This document shows positions 27,025 through 35,584 of a stretch of DNA of 64,000 nucleotides, piece by piece. Location of the stretch: positions 124,001 to 188,000 of the forward strand of contig JACPAV010000003.1 of assembly GCA_016180645.1 (NCBI GenBank), in the 5' to 3' direction. The notes under the pieces are model-generated. The model worked only from the letters and a program-made list of their open reading frames with translations. It was not told the DNA's origin and did no database searches. A program made the position numbers and the translations under genes. Positions within the stretch are counted from its first letter, which is position 1. Each line of letters begins with the position of its first letter. Source of the stretch: Nitrospirota bacterium. Lineage in GTDB: Bacteria > JACPQY01.

Positions 27025-27051
27025 TTATCGGCAGGATAGAGGAAACCTTTA
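27025..27051 (-). promoter_or_regulatory. Sigma-28 (FliA-type) promoter of csrA-fliW
   Basis: On the minus strand TAAAGGTT (27051-27044) and GCCGATAA (27032-27025) are separated by exactly 11 bases. The consensus is TAAAGTTT-N11-GCCGATAA, so the -10 is perfect and the -35 differs by one base. A transcript start near 27018 would leave a short leader with the csrA ribosome-binding site. This places csrA-fliW in the late flagellar regulon. Confidence 0.82.
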
Positions 27052-27160
27052 CCGTGATCGGCCTTCCAAGGAGGAATTTTGTTCCGTTGCTCTGATTCGG
27101 CAAGACCCCCTCTTTCCGCGCGTTCGCGAGAGCCACCGCGTTCTGCTAGAGTTATCTATC

Positions 27161-27892
27161 ATGGGTCGTTCGAGGCCTCTCCTCCTTTCGGTGGTTGTTC
27201 CCGTGTTTCGCCAAGCCGATACCGCGAGTCTGACCCTTCCGGTTCTAAGCCGCGTGTTACGATCCAGCCTTAAGGATTTCGAGATCGTTTGTGTGGACGA
27301 CGGTAGCGGCGACGATACCCCCACGATGCTTCACATGGCCGCAGGAGAGGATCCTTCCATTCGTATCAAGGCGGAACGGAAACACCGTGGGCAGCACGGG
27401 GCCATTCTGGAGGGGTTGGCGGCCTCTCACGGCAAGTTCGTGGCCACGACGGATGCGGACTTGGAAGCGTCCCCCGAGTGGATCCCCGAGGCCCTGCGCC
27501 TGGCCCAGCGCGGTATTCACCTCGTGAATGGTGCCCGGAAGGGCTGGGATCGATCCTCCCTCGGCTCTCTCGCCATCCGAATTCCCCTGCGGCTGATGGG
27601 TTCGGAGCTTTGCAGGCTTACCGATCTTTCATCACCCTACAAACTCGTATCGCGCGAGCTTGCCGATGCGCTCCTCACGCTCCGCGGAGAGGATCATTTT
27701 CTCGCGCTGTTCGCGGCGCATTGGGGTCGGCCTTCTTGCGAGATTCCCCTGAAACAGAATCGAGAATACGCGGCGAGGACATCCTACGGCCTTTTCCGGC
27801 GGGCGCGCCTGTATGCAACGTTTCTCAGAGATCTTCGGCACGTCGTCCGTTGGGGGGGCCAACCCATTCCGGAGCGCCGAGCCACCGCCTAG
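27161..27892 (+). CDS. Family 2 glycosyltransferase
   Basis: The 243-residue protein has the GT-A fold signature: LSVVVPVFRQADTASLTLPVL, EIVCVDDGSGDDTP and the metal-binding TTDADLEAS, with a later LVNGARKGWDRSS segment. It resembles polyprenyl-phosphate sugar transferases of the DPM1 type, but lacks C-terminal membrane helices and the exact acceptor cannot be told. It is transcribed away from csrA, and the next gene on the same strand is a WecD-like acetyltransferase, so a role in surface glycan or protein glycosylation is plausible. Confidence 0.85.
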   Translation: MGRSRPLLLSVVVPVFRQADTASLTLPVLSRVLRSSLKDFEIVCVDDGSGDDTPTMLHMAAGEDPSIRIKAERKHRGQHGAILEGLAASHGKFVATTDADLEASPEWIPEALRLAQRGIHLVNGARKGWDRSSLGSLAIRIPLRLMGSELCRLTDLSSPYKLVSRELADALLTLRGEDHFLALFAAHWGRPSCEIPLKQNREYAARTSYGLFRRARLYATFLRDLRHVVRWGGQPIPERRATA

Positions 27893-27932
27893 CTCCAGCT
27901 CGCCGCGTCCGTGTACTTCAACCCGATATTGA

Positions 27933-28883
27933 ATGAGTAAAGATTTCGACAGGGCCGCGTTGCGGAGCATCGTTCGCAGCCAAGCCTACCCACCCTACGC
28001 CGGATATCCGGGGTTCCGATCACGTCCGGAACTGCTGAAACATTTCCTTGCCTCGTGGGTTGGCGAGCGAATCTATGGGGAGTCGTTTCTCTCTTCCGCT
28101 CTGGGGGTCCATCAGAACGCCCGTGTGCTGGCGCTTGCCGAAAAGGATGCACTTCCCAGCCGATCCTTCGGATTCCCCATGGCACGGGCGACGCTCTGGG
28201 GAGCGCCGGACGAAAGAGCGGCGAAACGGGCGCTCCGGAATCTCGCTCGGCGGGCGGCGCAGGCCCGCATCCGGCATCTTTCGTGCAGGGTCGATGCCCG
28301 GGAGACCGCGTGGCGACGAGCTCTTCTTTCGCAAGGCTTCTACGCCGTGGATACGCTGGTCAGCTATGTGGCCGGTCGGACACGGCGTTCACCGCGATCG
28401 ATCCGCTGGGGCGTACGAACTCGGACGGCGGATCGGCGCGACGAACCGGCGATCGTTCGGATTGCGAGATCCGCTTTTGTATGGGATCGGTTTCATTCCG
28501 ATCCGCACCTCCCCGTCTCAGGGAGCAACGCCCTGTATGCCGAGTGGGCCAGGCTGTGTTGTCGAAAGGTTCTGGCCGACCACGTGAGAGTGGGGGTCCG
28601 GGGCGGCCGGGTGGCGGGATTCGTGGCTCACCGGCTTTTCTCGGATCTGGAGCGGCTGACCGGGCTGCGGATGTATGGACAGGGCCTTGGGGCGGGCCGG
28701 CCCGGATGCGGCGACGTGTACATGGCAGCGGTCACGGACGAGATCCGCGGCGTTTGGGACCACATGGACTTGATCGAGATCGAAACCCAGGCCCAGAATC
28801 ATTCCCACCTTCGCCTCTTGACCCGTCTTGGATTCGCTCCCATGCGGACGAGCATGACCTATCACCGGTGGCTTTGGAGCTAG
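27933..28883 (+). CDS. GNAT acetyltransferase, WecD-like
   Basis: The 316-residue protein has two halves. The first (ARVLALAEKDALPSRSFGFPMARATLW) resembles the N-terminal domain of WecD/RffC-type enzymes. The second is a GNAT domain with SAFVWDRFHSDPHLPVSGSN, AEWARLCCRK and a GDVYMAAVTDEIRG acetyl-CoA-site region. WecD acetylates a dTDP-aminosugar for surface polysaccharide. The gene follows the glycosyltransferase by about 40 bases and may share its operon. The substrate is not determined by the sequence. Confidence 0.7.
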   Translation: MSKDFDRAALRSIVRSQAYPPYAGYPGFRSRPELLKHFLASWVGERIYGESFLSSALGVHQNARVLALAEKDALPSRSFGFPMARATLWGAPDERAAKRALRNLARRAAQARIRHLSCRVDARETAWRRALLSQGFYAVDTLVSYVAGRTRRSPRSIRWGVRTRTADRRDEPAIVRIARSAFVWDRFHSDPHLPVSGSNALYAEWARLCCRKVLADHVRVGVRGGRVAGFVAHRLFSDLERLTGLRMYGQGLGAGRPGCGDVYMAAVTDEIRGVWDHMDLIEIETQAQNHSHLRLLTRLGFAPMRTSMTYHRWLWS

Positions 28884-28993
28884 GAGAGGAGACGACTCTC
28901 CAGAGACGGATGCCTGCGCCCGGCGGCCATGTGAGGTCCAACAAGTCAATATTCAAGATTGACCCCGGTAGGCACGGTAGGGTTCGGGGGTCG

Positions 28994-30664
28994 TCAGGGG
29001 GCAATGGCTGCGGCCTTCCGCAGATATTTCTCATGGGCCGGCAGGTTACCGGCTTTCTCCGACAGCAGGGCAAGGTCGAGGAAGAACCACTGCCAATGGC
29101 CCTTCGTCCACCGATCCCGTGGCCATTCGATGTCCGGGGTGCGAGGGTGCCATCGCGCGTTCGAACCTTGCGGAGCCACACGGAAAGCGAATCCTAGCGG
29201 GACAAGATCGAACGATTCCAGGCCCGGCTCCAATCTGGACCAAAGCCCTTCCTTCCCCGGGATATGGTGGTGCCATCCGATTCCCGTGAAGAAGACGGGA
29301 CGCTGAGGAAACTTGTCGGAAATCAGCAGCCTTAGGCGTTCCTTGGCCGGAATAGGTGTAGCGATCGAGCTTCGTTTCCATGAACGCGACCATTCCAGAA
29401 CGAGTAGGCCGGAACTCAAGAGTTCCACGTCGGGTCTGCGGTTCTCAACCACCCGGACGGCCCACAACGGGAAGTAGGATAGCCCTGCGTGGGAAAAGAG
29501 GGTGGCCTTTCCCGGAAGTTCAGCCAGCAGCCGATCCGCGTAGGTCGTGGCGAAGCGGTCGTGACGGTAGCCCATGCTCGGCCGAAAGAGGACGCGCAGG
29601 GTAAGAGCCCCCGCCAGAGCGAGACCCACCCCTGCGACAATCTTCCATGCCGGCCAGCGGCGCAGAGTCTTCATCCGGCGCAGGGTCGATTTGTAGAGGA
29701 CTGAGGTTCCCCAACAACACCATACGGTGACCAGCGCAGGGAAGACAAACGATTGACCGTCCGCCTCGTTGGTACCGTTGAACATTCTGACGAAAGCCAT
29801 TGCGCCCGCGATCAGAATCATCCACAAGACTGGGAACGCGTGCGTACGGAGGCTCCCCAGCACACCTACCATCGCGGTCGCCGCCACGGCAAGGTGCAAC
29901 GGATTGGGATAGAATTTTTCCAGGTAGTCGAGTGGATTTAGAACGGCCATCTGAGCCGGATGGGTTGCCAAGAACAGAAGTGACCGGAGTCGGGTATAGA
30001 TCTCGAGATATTCGCGAATTCCCTCGAAGGTTTGCGATCGAGAAAGCAGATGGCTCACGTTCACTCCCGGCTCCTGTAGGGCTCGGACCGCCGAGGCCGC
30101 GAGAGGAGCCGCGGACACAACGAGGACTAGAATCAGAGCCATCGGGAGTCTGATCCGCCGCTCTCGGGACCTGATCCACGGGAAGAGGATCACGGGCAGC
30201 GCTGCGGCGGCCGGGGGGAAATAGGAGACGGCCAGCGAGAAGGTGGCCAGCGAGATCCAGCGCCGGCGCCATCGAGGAACGGTTGGTTCACCTGACTGAG
30301 AGATCAGGAGGGCCGACGAGACGGCGACCAGCAAGAGGTGAAAAAGCAAGGAGTTTTCCGCGACGCAGGACTGGTCAAGCGTGATGTCCCCCGAAGCGAA
30401 CCATACGATCGGCAGTGAAGCCAGAGCCTGTCCCACGATGGCGGGCCGATCGACCCGCCGGCTCTCCCAGTTACGCAAGGCCATGCGGGTGACCATGAAG
30501 ATGAATACCGCCGCGGTGATCACATTGAACAGTACGACTCTTGCGGCAATGTTTCCCAAGGGCATGAGCGCGAAAAATTTTCCGCACCACACATACAGGG
30601 CGTATCCGGACCCATGAAGAACCCCCCCCGTGAAGGCCCCGGCGATCATCTCGCCGCTGTCCAT
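28994..30664 (-). CDS. DUF2723 integral membrane protein (glycosyltransferase-like)
   Basis: About ten hydrophobic segments are followed by a soluble C-terminal part of about 150 residues. The start of the recognised frame, MDSGEMIAGAFTGGVLHGSG, contains the DSGE motif of DUF2723 proteins, related in topology to GT-C protein O-mannosyltransferases, which use a lipid-linked sugar. The ATG at 30664 cannot be the true start. The in-frame upstream codons encode a matching first membrane helix (TFLPYTLALVFYLSLSAPG) back to the TAG at 30745-30743 that ends the previous gene, with no ATG, GTG or TTG. A CTG at 30733, eight bases after an AGG, is the best alternative. Confidence 0.75.
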   Translation of the reverse strand: MDSGEMIAGAFTGGVLHGSGYALYVWCGKFFALMPLGNIAARVVLFNVITAAVFIFMVTRMALRNWESRRVDRPAIVGQALASLPIVWFASGDITLDQSCVAENSLLFHLLLVAVSSALLISQSGEPTVPRWRRRWISLATFSLAVSYFPPAAAALPVILFPWIRSRERRIRLPMALILVLVVSAAPLAASAVRALQEPGVNVSHLLSRSQTFEGIREYLEIYTRLRSLLFLATHPAQMAVLNPLDYLEKFYPNPLHLAVAATAMVGVLGSLRTHAFPVLWMILIAGAMAFVRMFNGTNEADGQSFVFPALVTVWCCWGTSVLYKSTLRRMKTLRRWPAWKIVAGVGLALAGALTLRVLFRPSMGYRHDRFATTYADRLLAELPGKATLFSHAGLSYFPLWAVRVVENRRPDVELLSSGLLVLEWSRSWKRSSIATPIPAKERLRLLISDKFPQRPVFFTGIGWHHHIPGKEGLWSRLEPGLESFDLVPLGFAFRVAPQGSNARWHPRTPDIEWPRDRWTKGHWQWFFLDLALLSEKAGNLPAHEKYLRKAAAIAP

Positions 30665-30742
30665 CCATGTTATGCCCGGGGCGGAGAGTGAAAGGTAGAA
30701 AACGAGGGCTAGGGTGTAAGGAAGAAAGGTCAGTTGCCGAAC

Positions 30743-33700
30743 CTAGGGGAGGGTTTCGCAGCCGAAGAAGTTTTCGTCGTCGGGGGGATCGGATTCCTTG
30801 CGGAAGGTGAACCGCCACTCACGGGTGGATTCCAGTCCAGAAGCGTCGGTCGCGCGGACGCTGAGGATGTGATCTAGCGTGCGTGAGAGGCGGGCCGGAT
30901 CGATCTCCATCTTCGGCTCGGTCATCTTCACTTCTTTTCCATCGAGGAAGTACGACGCCTTGATGTGGGTGAACGGCGTCTGGAAGTCGCTCACGTCGAC
31001 GCGAAGCATGTTGCTATCCACGAAGTAGACCGGAACTTCATCGGGCCCGGTGACGTTCGCGTAGGCGGTGAGGCCGAAGAGACCGATTCTAGGGGGCTGG
31101 GTATCCACCTGGAAGGTGAACATGGCCGGGGTCGGATCCGCCAGCCCGGTTTGGTCGACGGCCTGAACTTCAAGAAGGTGAGTCCCTTCGAGAAGATACG
31201 GGAGTTGGATCACCGGTTCGGTCGTGACCCGCCAGACTCCACGGTCCAAACGCCAAGTGTAGTTGATCACACCGGAGCCGACCGCATAGACTTGGAGGCG
31301 GACGGGCTTTTCAGGGATGAGAGAGGCCCGGCGCGATTCCTCCGCGACAAATTGGAAGGTTGCCTCCGGTTGGCCCGTGAAGGGGTGGATGATGAAGGTT
31401 TCTGGGCCGGAGGCCGGCGTGAGGCGAGAAGAGAGAGGAGAGAGGCGGGAGGAGGCAGCAGACACACGGTCCATCCGGCGGGCGTAGGCCTTGAGGTTTT
31501 CGACGGCGCAGGGGTTGTCTCCGCCGCCGGCGCCGCCGGTGAGGAGTTGGAGGAGTTTGATCAGATCGAACGAGCCGGCGAAATTCCCGCTGCACGTCAG
31601 GTAGTCCGCCTTGCCGTTGCCGTCCAGGTCGGGGAAGCCTCCCGTGTCCGGTCCGGCGCTGATCATGTTGAAGCCCAGCCCCGCCAGTTGGATCTGCGTT
31701 TCGACCCACGCTTGGGCAGCGCCACCCATCAGATTGACCAGCACATCCGGGAAGGCGGAATCGAGCGAGGCGTAGTTGAGCGTGTAGGCCGGATCGAGCT
31801 CTTGATACCGGAACTGGACGTTCATCAGCTCGAGAGGATCGATGGCGACTTTGAGGCAGTCCACCGTTCCTCCCGCGAGGGGGTTGCACCCGGAGGTGAG
31901 GAAGGCCGCCTTGTTGGCGAAGACGCGGTTGGCTTCGGTAGCGGTTTTGAACTCCATATCGAGGGCTCCGCCCACGTCCATGCTCACGCCGAAAGCTTTC
32001 GTATCGGGATTGCCCCCGACCTGAATAAAGAAATCCGTGTAGATATTCCGGAAGGAGAAATTAATGTCCACGGGGCCGGCCGGGTAACAGCAGTTGAGCG
32101 GGTCGGAGCAGTAGGCCGCGTTCGCGGGGTTGGATGCATCTTTGCACAGGGCGGTGCAGCCGTAGGCGGCTCCCGGTTCCCCGCCGATGGCCGCGCAGAC
32201 TTCCTTCGTGGCCACGTTGCCATCGCCGTAGGGCCTCCAGCGGATCTTCACGTGGCTGCCGGGGTCGGCTTGATCGTCGATCGGCGGGATGAGGTTGGCG
32301 AAGCTTTCCACTTTGAGGAACTGGGCCATATCGAGCGGCATCGGGATGGGCAGGCCGGTTTTGAGGCCGTCTTTGCTGACTTCGCACGAGACGAGGCCGG
32401 ACTGCGCGATGGCACTGGTAATTTGATTGCCTACGTCCTGGCCCACCGAGCAGGCAAACCCGTCTGTATTGGTTGGAATTGTGAGGGAGCAGCACTTCGG
32501 GTAGGTGTTGGCCGCGCAACAATCTGGGAAGGGGCTGCACGTGGAGTTATCGCAGGTGCCGCCCGTCGCGCACGGGTGGGTCGGCTTGCAAAGCTTGTCC
32601 TGCACGTCAATCCGCGTTTTGATGATGTCCGGCGCGGCCTCCTGGACTTCGCAACCGAGGTCCATGATCATGGTCATGCGGTCATCGGCCGGAGCGGGCG
32701 ACGGATTTTCGACTCTCAGGTGGGGATAGACCCCCAGATTGATCAGGGCATCGCCGCAGGCGAGGGTCCCATACTTGGGCGGCGCACTCTCGCCGAACTG
32801 GGCATTATAGGCCGGCGAGTTCACCTCGACCATGCCGTCGGGCGACTTTGGACTTCCACCCGGGCAAGGCGAGAGGGGGTCGGAGCCTCCGCCTTCGCAG
32901 TCGTAGCAATACCCATACCCCGCCTTGGCCGGATCATTCTGAACGCCCCACTTGCACCACGGATTCTTGATCGTGCCTGAGTAGGTGGGGCAAGCGTAGG
33001 CGGGCTCGGAGGCGAACATGCCGTTCATGTCCATGGGCAGGAACCCCGAGAATTGCTTTTGGATCGCGGACTGTAGCGCATTTTCCAGGGGAGCCTGTAC
33101 GAATCCTGCCACGCAACTCCATTGCAATTCCAGCCCGAAACAGGGGTCAAAGAGGGAACCTTGCGGGTCTACCGTGAGGTTCGAGATGTCGATCGTGATG
33201 ACGGGGTCGTCTCGACGCGCGTTGACGTTGTTCACGTCGACCTTGTCGGGGTTGATGACGATCGTCAACGGGAAAACGGCGAACTTGACGTTCATGGGGT
33301 TCTCGCACGTGCCGCAGATGGAGAGGGCTCCAACGTTCATCCTCGCGCGCAATTCCATCACCATATCGTAGAGAGTAATCTTGGCGTCAATATGCGGTTC
33401 GTTGGGATGGCCCGCACCGTGACTGTCTTTATAGGGTGTCATGGTCATCTTCGGCGGGCAACTGGCTGCGTCGCCGCAGTTGGTGTCCCCGTTGCAATCG
33501 TTACAATTGATGCCATCGGGGGGGGCGAGTGAAGCCGCCGAGTCAAAATAGATGACATGCCCGTCGTTGTTGCTGTCCCACGCGCAGATCCAGTCCAGAT
33601 TGTCTTCACCCGGCAAGAGAGGGCACTGGTCCGCTCCTTGCATGAGGAGGCCGGACACGCCACTGGCGGGCGCGCCGCCCGGACATGGGCCTGCCATCAT

Positions 33701-34072
33701 GCCTTTTTCCAGGAAGTCCCGCATTTCGGTGTTGTTGAGACCGGGTCCCATGAGTTGCTCGAGGATGTCGAAGGCCGGCCGCCGCAAGTCGAACAGGAGG
33801 GCGTCCTTGTTCATGACGGCTGGGGAGGCGAACGGCACGACGAGGCTGGGGACGGAGATCGACAACTTCGGCCGATAGCCGATGGACATGAGCATGATGA
33901 TTCCGACGCAGGCGCCGAAGCCGAGCTTGCCCCAGGATAGTGGCGAGTGGCGAGTGGCGAGTGGCGAGTAGAGCCAGGAGAGGCGGAGGCCGTGCGGCCG
34001 AAGGCCGCGGGAGGCGGGACTCGTGAGCCCGTGAGCCCGCAAGTCCGTGAGCCGGTTTCGGAATTTGATCAT
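30743..34072 (-). CDS. Large cysteine-rich secreted surface protein
   Basis: The 1109-residue product has an N-terminal hydrophobic segment (LGFGACVGIIMLMSIGY) preceded by about 45 residues encoded by repeat DNA: GTGAGCCC units and four GTGGCGA copies. The body is Asp/Asn/Cys-rich with possible calcium-binding loops (WDSNNDGHVIYFDSA, FPDLDGNGKADY). The C-terminal 250 residues hold two Ig-like YTWRLDRGVWRV/SYFLDGKEV modules also present in the 1300-residue protein downstream of it in coordinate order. The family is not recognised. No anchor is visible, so it may be secreted or outer-membrane associated. The real start could lie nearer the signal, for example after the repeats. Confidence 0.68.
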   Translation of the reverse strand: MIKFRNRLTDLRAHGLTSPASRGLRPHGLRLSWLYSPLATRHSPLSWGKLGFGACVGIIMLMSIGYRPKLSISVPSLVVPFASPAVMNKDALLFDLRRPAFDILEQLMGPGLNNTEMRDFLEKGMMAGPCPGGAPASGVSGLLMQGADQCPLLPGEDNLDWICAWDSNNDGHVIYFDSAASLAPPDGINCNDCNGDTNCGDAASCPPKMTMTPYKDSHGAGHPNEPHIDAKITLYDMVMELRARMNVGALSICGTCENPMNVKFAVFPLTIVINPDKVDVNNVNARRDDPVITIDISNLTVDPQGSLFDPCFGLELQWSCVAGFVQAPLENALQSAIQKQFSGFLPMDMNGMFASEPAYACPTYSGTIKNPWCKWGVQNDPAKAGYGYCYDCEGGGSDPLSPCPGGSPKSPDGMVEVNSPAYNAQFGESAPPKYGTLACGDALINLGVYPHLRVENPSPAPADDRMTMIMDLGCEVQEAAPDIIKTRIDVQDKLCKPTHPCATGGTCDNSTCSPFPDCCAANTYPKCCSLTIPTNTDGFACSVGQDVGNQITSAIAQSGLVSCEVSKDGLKTGLPIPMPLDMAQFLKVESFANLIPPIDDQADPGSHVKIRWRPYGDGNVATKEVCAAIGGEPGAAYGCTALCKDASNPANAAYCSDPLNCCYPAGPVDINFSFRNIYTDFFIQVGGNPDTKAFGVSMDVGGALDMEFKTATEANRVFANKAAFLTSGCNPLAGGTVDCLKVAIDPLELMNVQFRYQELDPAYTLNYASLDSAFPDVLVNLMGGAAQAWVETQIQLAGLGFNMISAGPDTGGFPDLDGNGKADYLTCSGNFAGSFDLIKLLQLLTGGAGGGDNPCAVENLKAYARRMDRVSAASSRLSPLSSRLTPASGPETFIIHPFTGQPEATFQFVAEESRRASLIPEKPVRLQVYAVGSGVINYTWRLDRGVWRVTTEPVIQLPYLLEGTHLLEVQAVDQTGLADPTPAMFTFQVDTQPPRIGLFGLTAYANVTGPDEVPVYFVDSNMLRVDVSDFQTPFTHIKASYFLDGKEVKMTEPKMEIDPARLSRTLDHILSVRATDASGLESTREWRFTFRKESDPPDDENFFGCETLP
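33940..33967. repeat. Four copies of GTGGCGA in the signal region of the secreted surface protein
   Basis: Four exact 7-base units follow each other and are read on the minus strand as part of YSPLATRHSPLSW just before the signal helix. Seven is not a multiple of three, so loss or gain of one copy would shift the reading frame. Confidence 0.8.
34023..34053. repeat. GTGAGCCC repeats at the start of the secreted surface protein gene
   Basis: Units of GTGAGCCC at 34023-34038 with a degenerate copy to 34053 lie within the first 20 codons of the gene. The same unit appears in the lolA-like gene signal region at 63236-63265, nearly 30 kb away. Confidence 0.6.
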
Positions 34073-34093
34073 AGCCCCTTCGGTTTCATTGTA

Positions 34094-35443
34094 CTACGGG
34101 ACCCGGAAGAACTCGAACTTGACGGCGCCCCGGTTTGCGCCGAGGTTTCGGACGAAGGCGAGGCCCATGTAGATTTCCTTTTCAGCCATCGCCACATCCA
34201 TCACGGGGCTGGTGCCCGTGGAGCCGGGCGAATCCACCAGGAAATCCTGCCATTTCACCTTGCCGTCGTCCACGGAGCGCACCGCGACCTTGAGGGAGCC
34301 GAGCGTTTCGTCCGAGTAGGCCGCGATGGGGATCACGCTGGTGCCGGACTTTCCCGTGCGCTGGACAAGCGAGAGGTCGGCCCCGGCCCCGACCGGACTT
34401 TTCTTGCCGTCCACGATTTCATACGTCCATCCCACCTCGCCGTCGTAGAGGGCGTAGCGGAGTTGGCTGTTGAAGTCATCCCGATAGACCACATGGATTT
34501 TCTTGGGATTGAGGAGATCGAGTTTCATGGCCAGATGGCGGCCCAAGCCGCGCGTTCCCGCGGGGGCCGCGGGGATGTCGTTCTCGGGGTCGTCATCTTC
34601 CTGATTTCTCGCGGCGCCGGTATCGATGAAGGAGATGCACCAACCGGTTTCCGAGACCGTGCCTCCGTTTTCGGGATTGCAGAGGAGGGGATCGGCCACC
34701 GGCGTGCCGTTGGCTACATCTTTCACGGCCAGGCGCGGCAATCCCCCTTTGCCATCCCAGTACGCCAGATACACCACGCCGTTGTGAGCGGCGATGTTGA
34801 TGTACTGGACCTCGCCGCTGGTCCCCGATTGTCCCTGCACGATCGGCCTGCCCTGTTCCACCAGCTCCGGCGCGGTGCCTCCCGGCTGGACGTATTTCAC
34901 CGCCTGAACATCGGAATCCAAGTAGGCGATGTGAACGCGGCGAAGTTTCTTGTCGTCTTCCTCGATGGCGATACGGGCCCACTGGCCGACCGAGCCGGCG
35001 GTGTCGAGGTCGGAGCGGATGGACCACGGTTGACCCGGATCGCGGGTGGCGTACCGGATGTCCAGGTTGGTGCCGTCGAAATACGCGATGTGGGGCCGGC
35101 CTTGGGAATCGACGACCAGGGAGGGATAATCGCCCGCGTCGAACTGCTGGGGTGATTCACCGTCCACTATTTCGCTCGTCCACTTCTCCCCTTTTTCATC
35201 CACGTAGGCGTAGACGAGGTTCCGGTTGGATTGGTCGTAGTAGGCGATGTAGGGGTAGCCGTTGAAGAAGTCGATGGCGATCCGGCGCTGGCCGATGTCG
35301 GCCGTCAGATCGGAGACGTTCTTGTCTTTGATGGTGGGGAGGGGCGTGGGGAAGCCGGCGAAGGGGTCGGTGCGGCCGCAGCTCGCCGCGAGGATGAGAG
35401 CGGCGAGAGTGATGAGTGATGAGTGATGAGTGATGAGTTTCAA
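34094..35443 (-). CDS. Lipoprotein with repeated beta-propeller-like strands
   Basis: From a TTG at 35443 the product has 449 residues and starts LKLITHHSSLITLAALILAASC, a lipoprotein signal. Longer GTG/TTG starts up to 35533 are in frame but add low-complexity sequence. The mature part repeats segments such as YPYIAYYDQSN, RPHIAYFDGTN, RRVHIAYLDSD and KIHVVYRDDFN, the pattern of a multi-bladed beta-propeller of environmental or BNR-type repeats. No catalytic residues are seen. The signal peptide is encoded by four exact copies of a 7-base repeat (35407-35434). Neighbouring genes on both sides are large surface proteins, suggesting a shared envelope role. Confidence 0.68.
   Translation of the reverse strand: MKLITHHSSLITLAALILAASCGRTDPFAGFPTPLPTIKDKNVSDLTADIGQRRIAIDFFNGYPYIAYYDQSNRNLVYAYVDEKGEKWTSEIVDGESPQQFDAGDYPSLVVDSQGRPHIAYFDGTNLDIRYATRDPGQPWSIRSDLDTAGSVGQWARIAIEEDDKKLRRVHIAYLDSDVQAVKYVQPGGTAPELVEQGRPIVQGQSGTSGEVQYINIAAHNGVVYLAYWDGKGGLPRLAVKDVANGTPVADPLLCNPENGGTVSETGWCISFIDTGAARNQEDDDPENDIPAAPAGTRGLGRHLAMKLDLLNPKKIHVVYRDDFNSQLRYALYDGEVGWTYEIVDGKKSPVGAGADLSLVQRTGKSGTSVIPIAAYSDETLGSLKVAVRSVDDGKVKWQDFLVDSPGSTGTSPVMDVAMAEKEIYMGLAFVRNLGANRGAVKFEFFRVP
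35407..35434. repeat. Four copies of GAGTGAT inside a lipoprotein signal peptide
   Basis: Four exact heptamers follow directly after the likely TTG start of the lipoprotein. All three frames of the repeat are open (ITHHSSL), so copy-number change would not stop translation inside the repeat but would change the frame of everything after it. Confidence 0.85.
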
Positions 35444-35533
35444 GATACCCCCCACCCTAACCCTCCCCCTCAAGGGGGGAGGGGAAATTACGGCCGAAGC
35501 CGGCGGCGGCCAGGAACGCCGCCAGCGTTGCAC

Positions 35534-35554
35534 GTGACGCGTGACGCGTGACGC
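35534..35554. repeat. Three copies of GTGACGC in an intergenic gap
   Basis: Three exact heptamers lie upstream of the lipoprotein gene and 30 bases after the end of the next surface-protein gene. They are another member of the GTGA-type short-repeat family. Confidence 0.75.
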
Positions 35555-35584
35555 AGTACAGAGGCCGCCTCAAGGCGACCTCCT

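Noticed and set aside
30664-30745. Translation of the DUF2723 gene by read-through of the TAG of the upstream gene
   Set aside because: TAG and TGA end ordinary genes elsewhere in the window, including overlapping start-stop pairs, so there is no sign of codon reassignment; a non-standard start or read error is simpler.
33940-35554. A CRISPR array in the repeat-rich region
   Set aside because: Units are 7-8 bases in direct tandem without spacers, and no cas gene is nearby.
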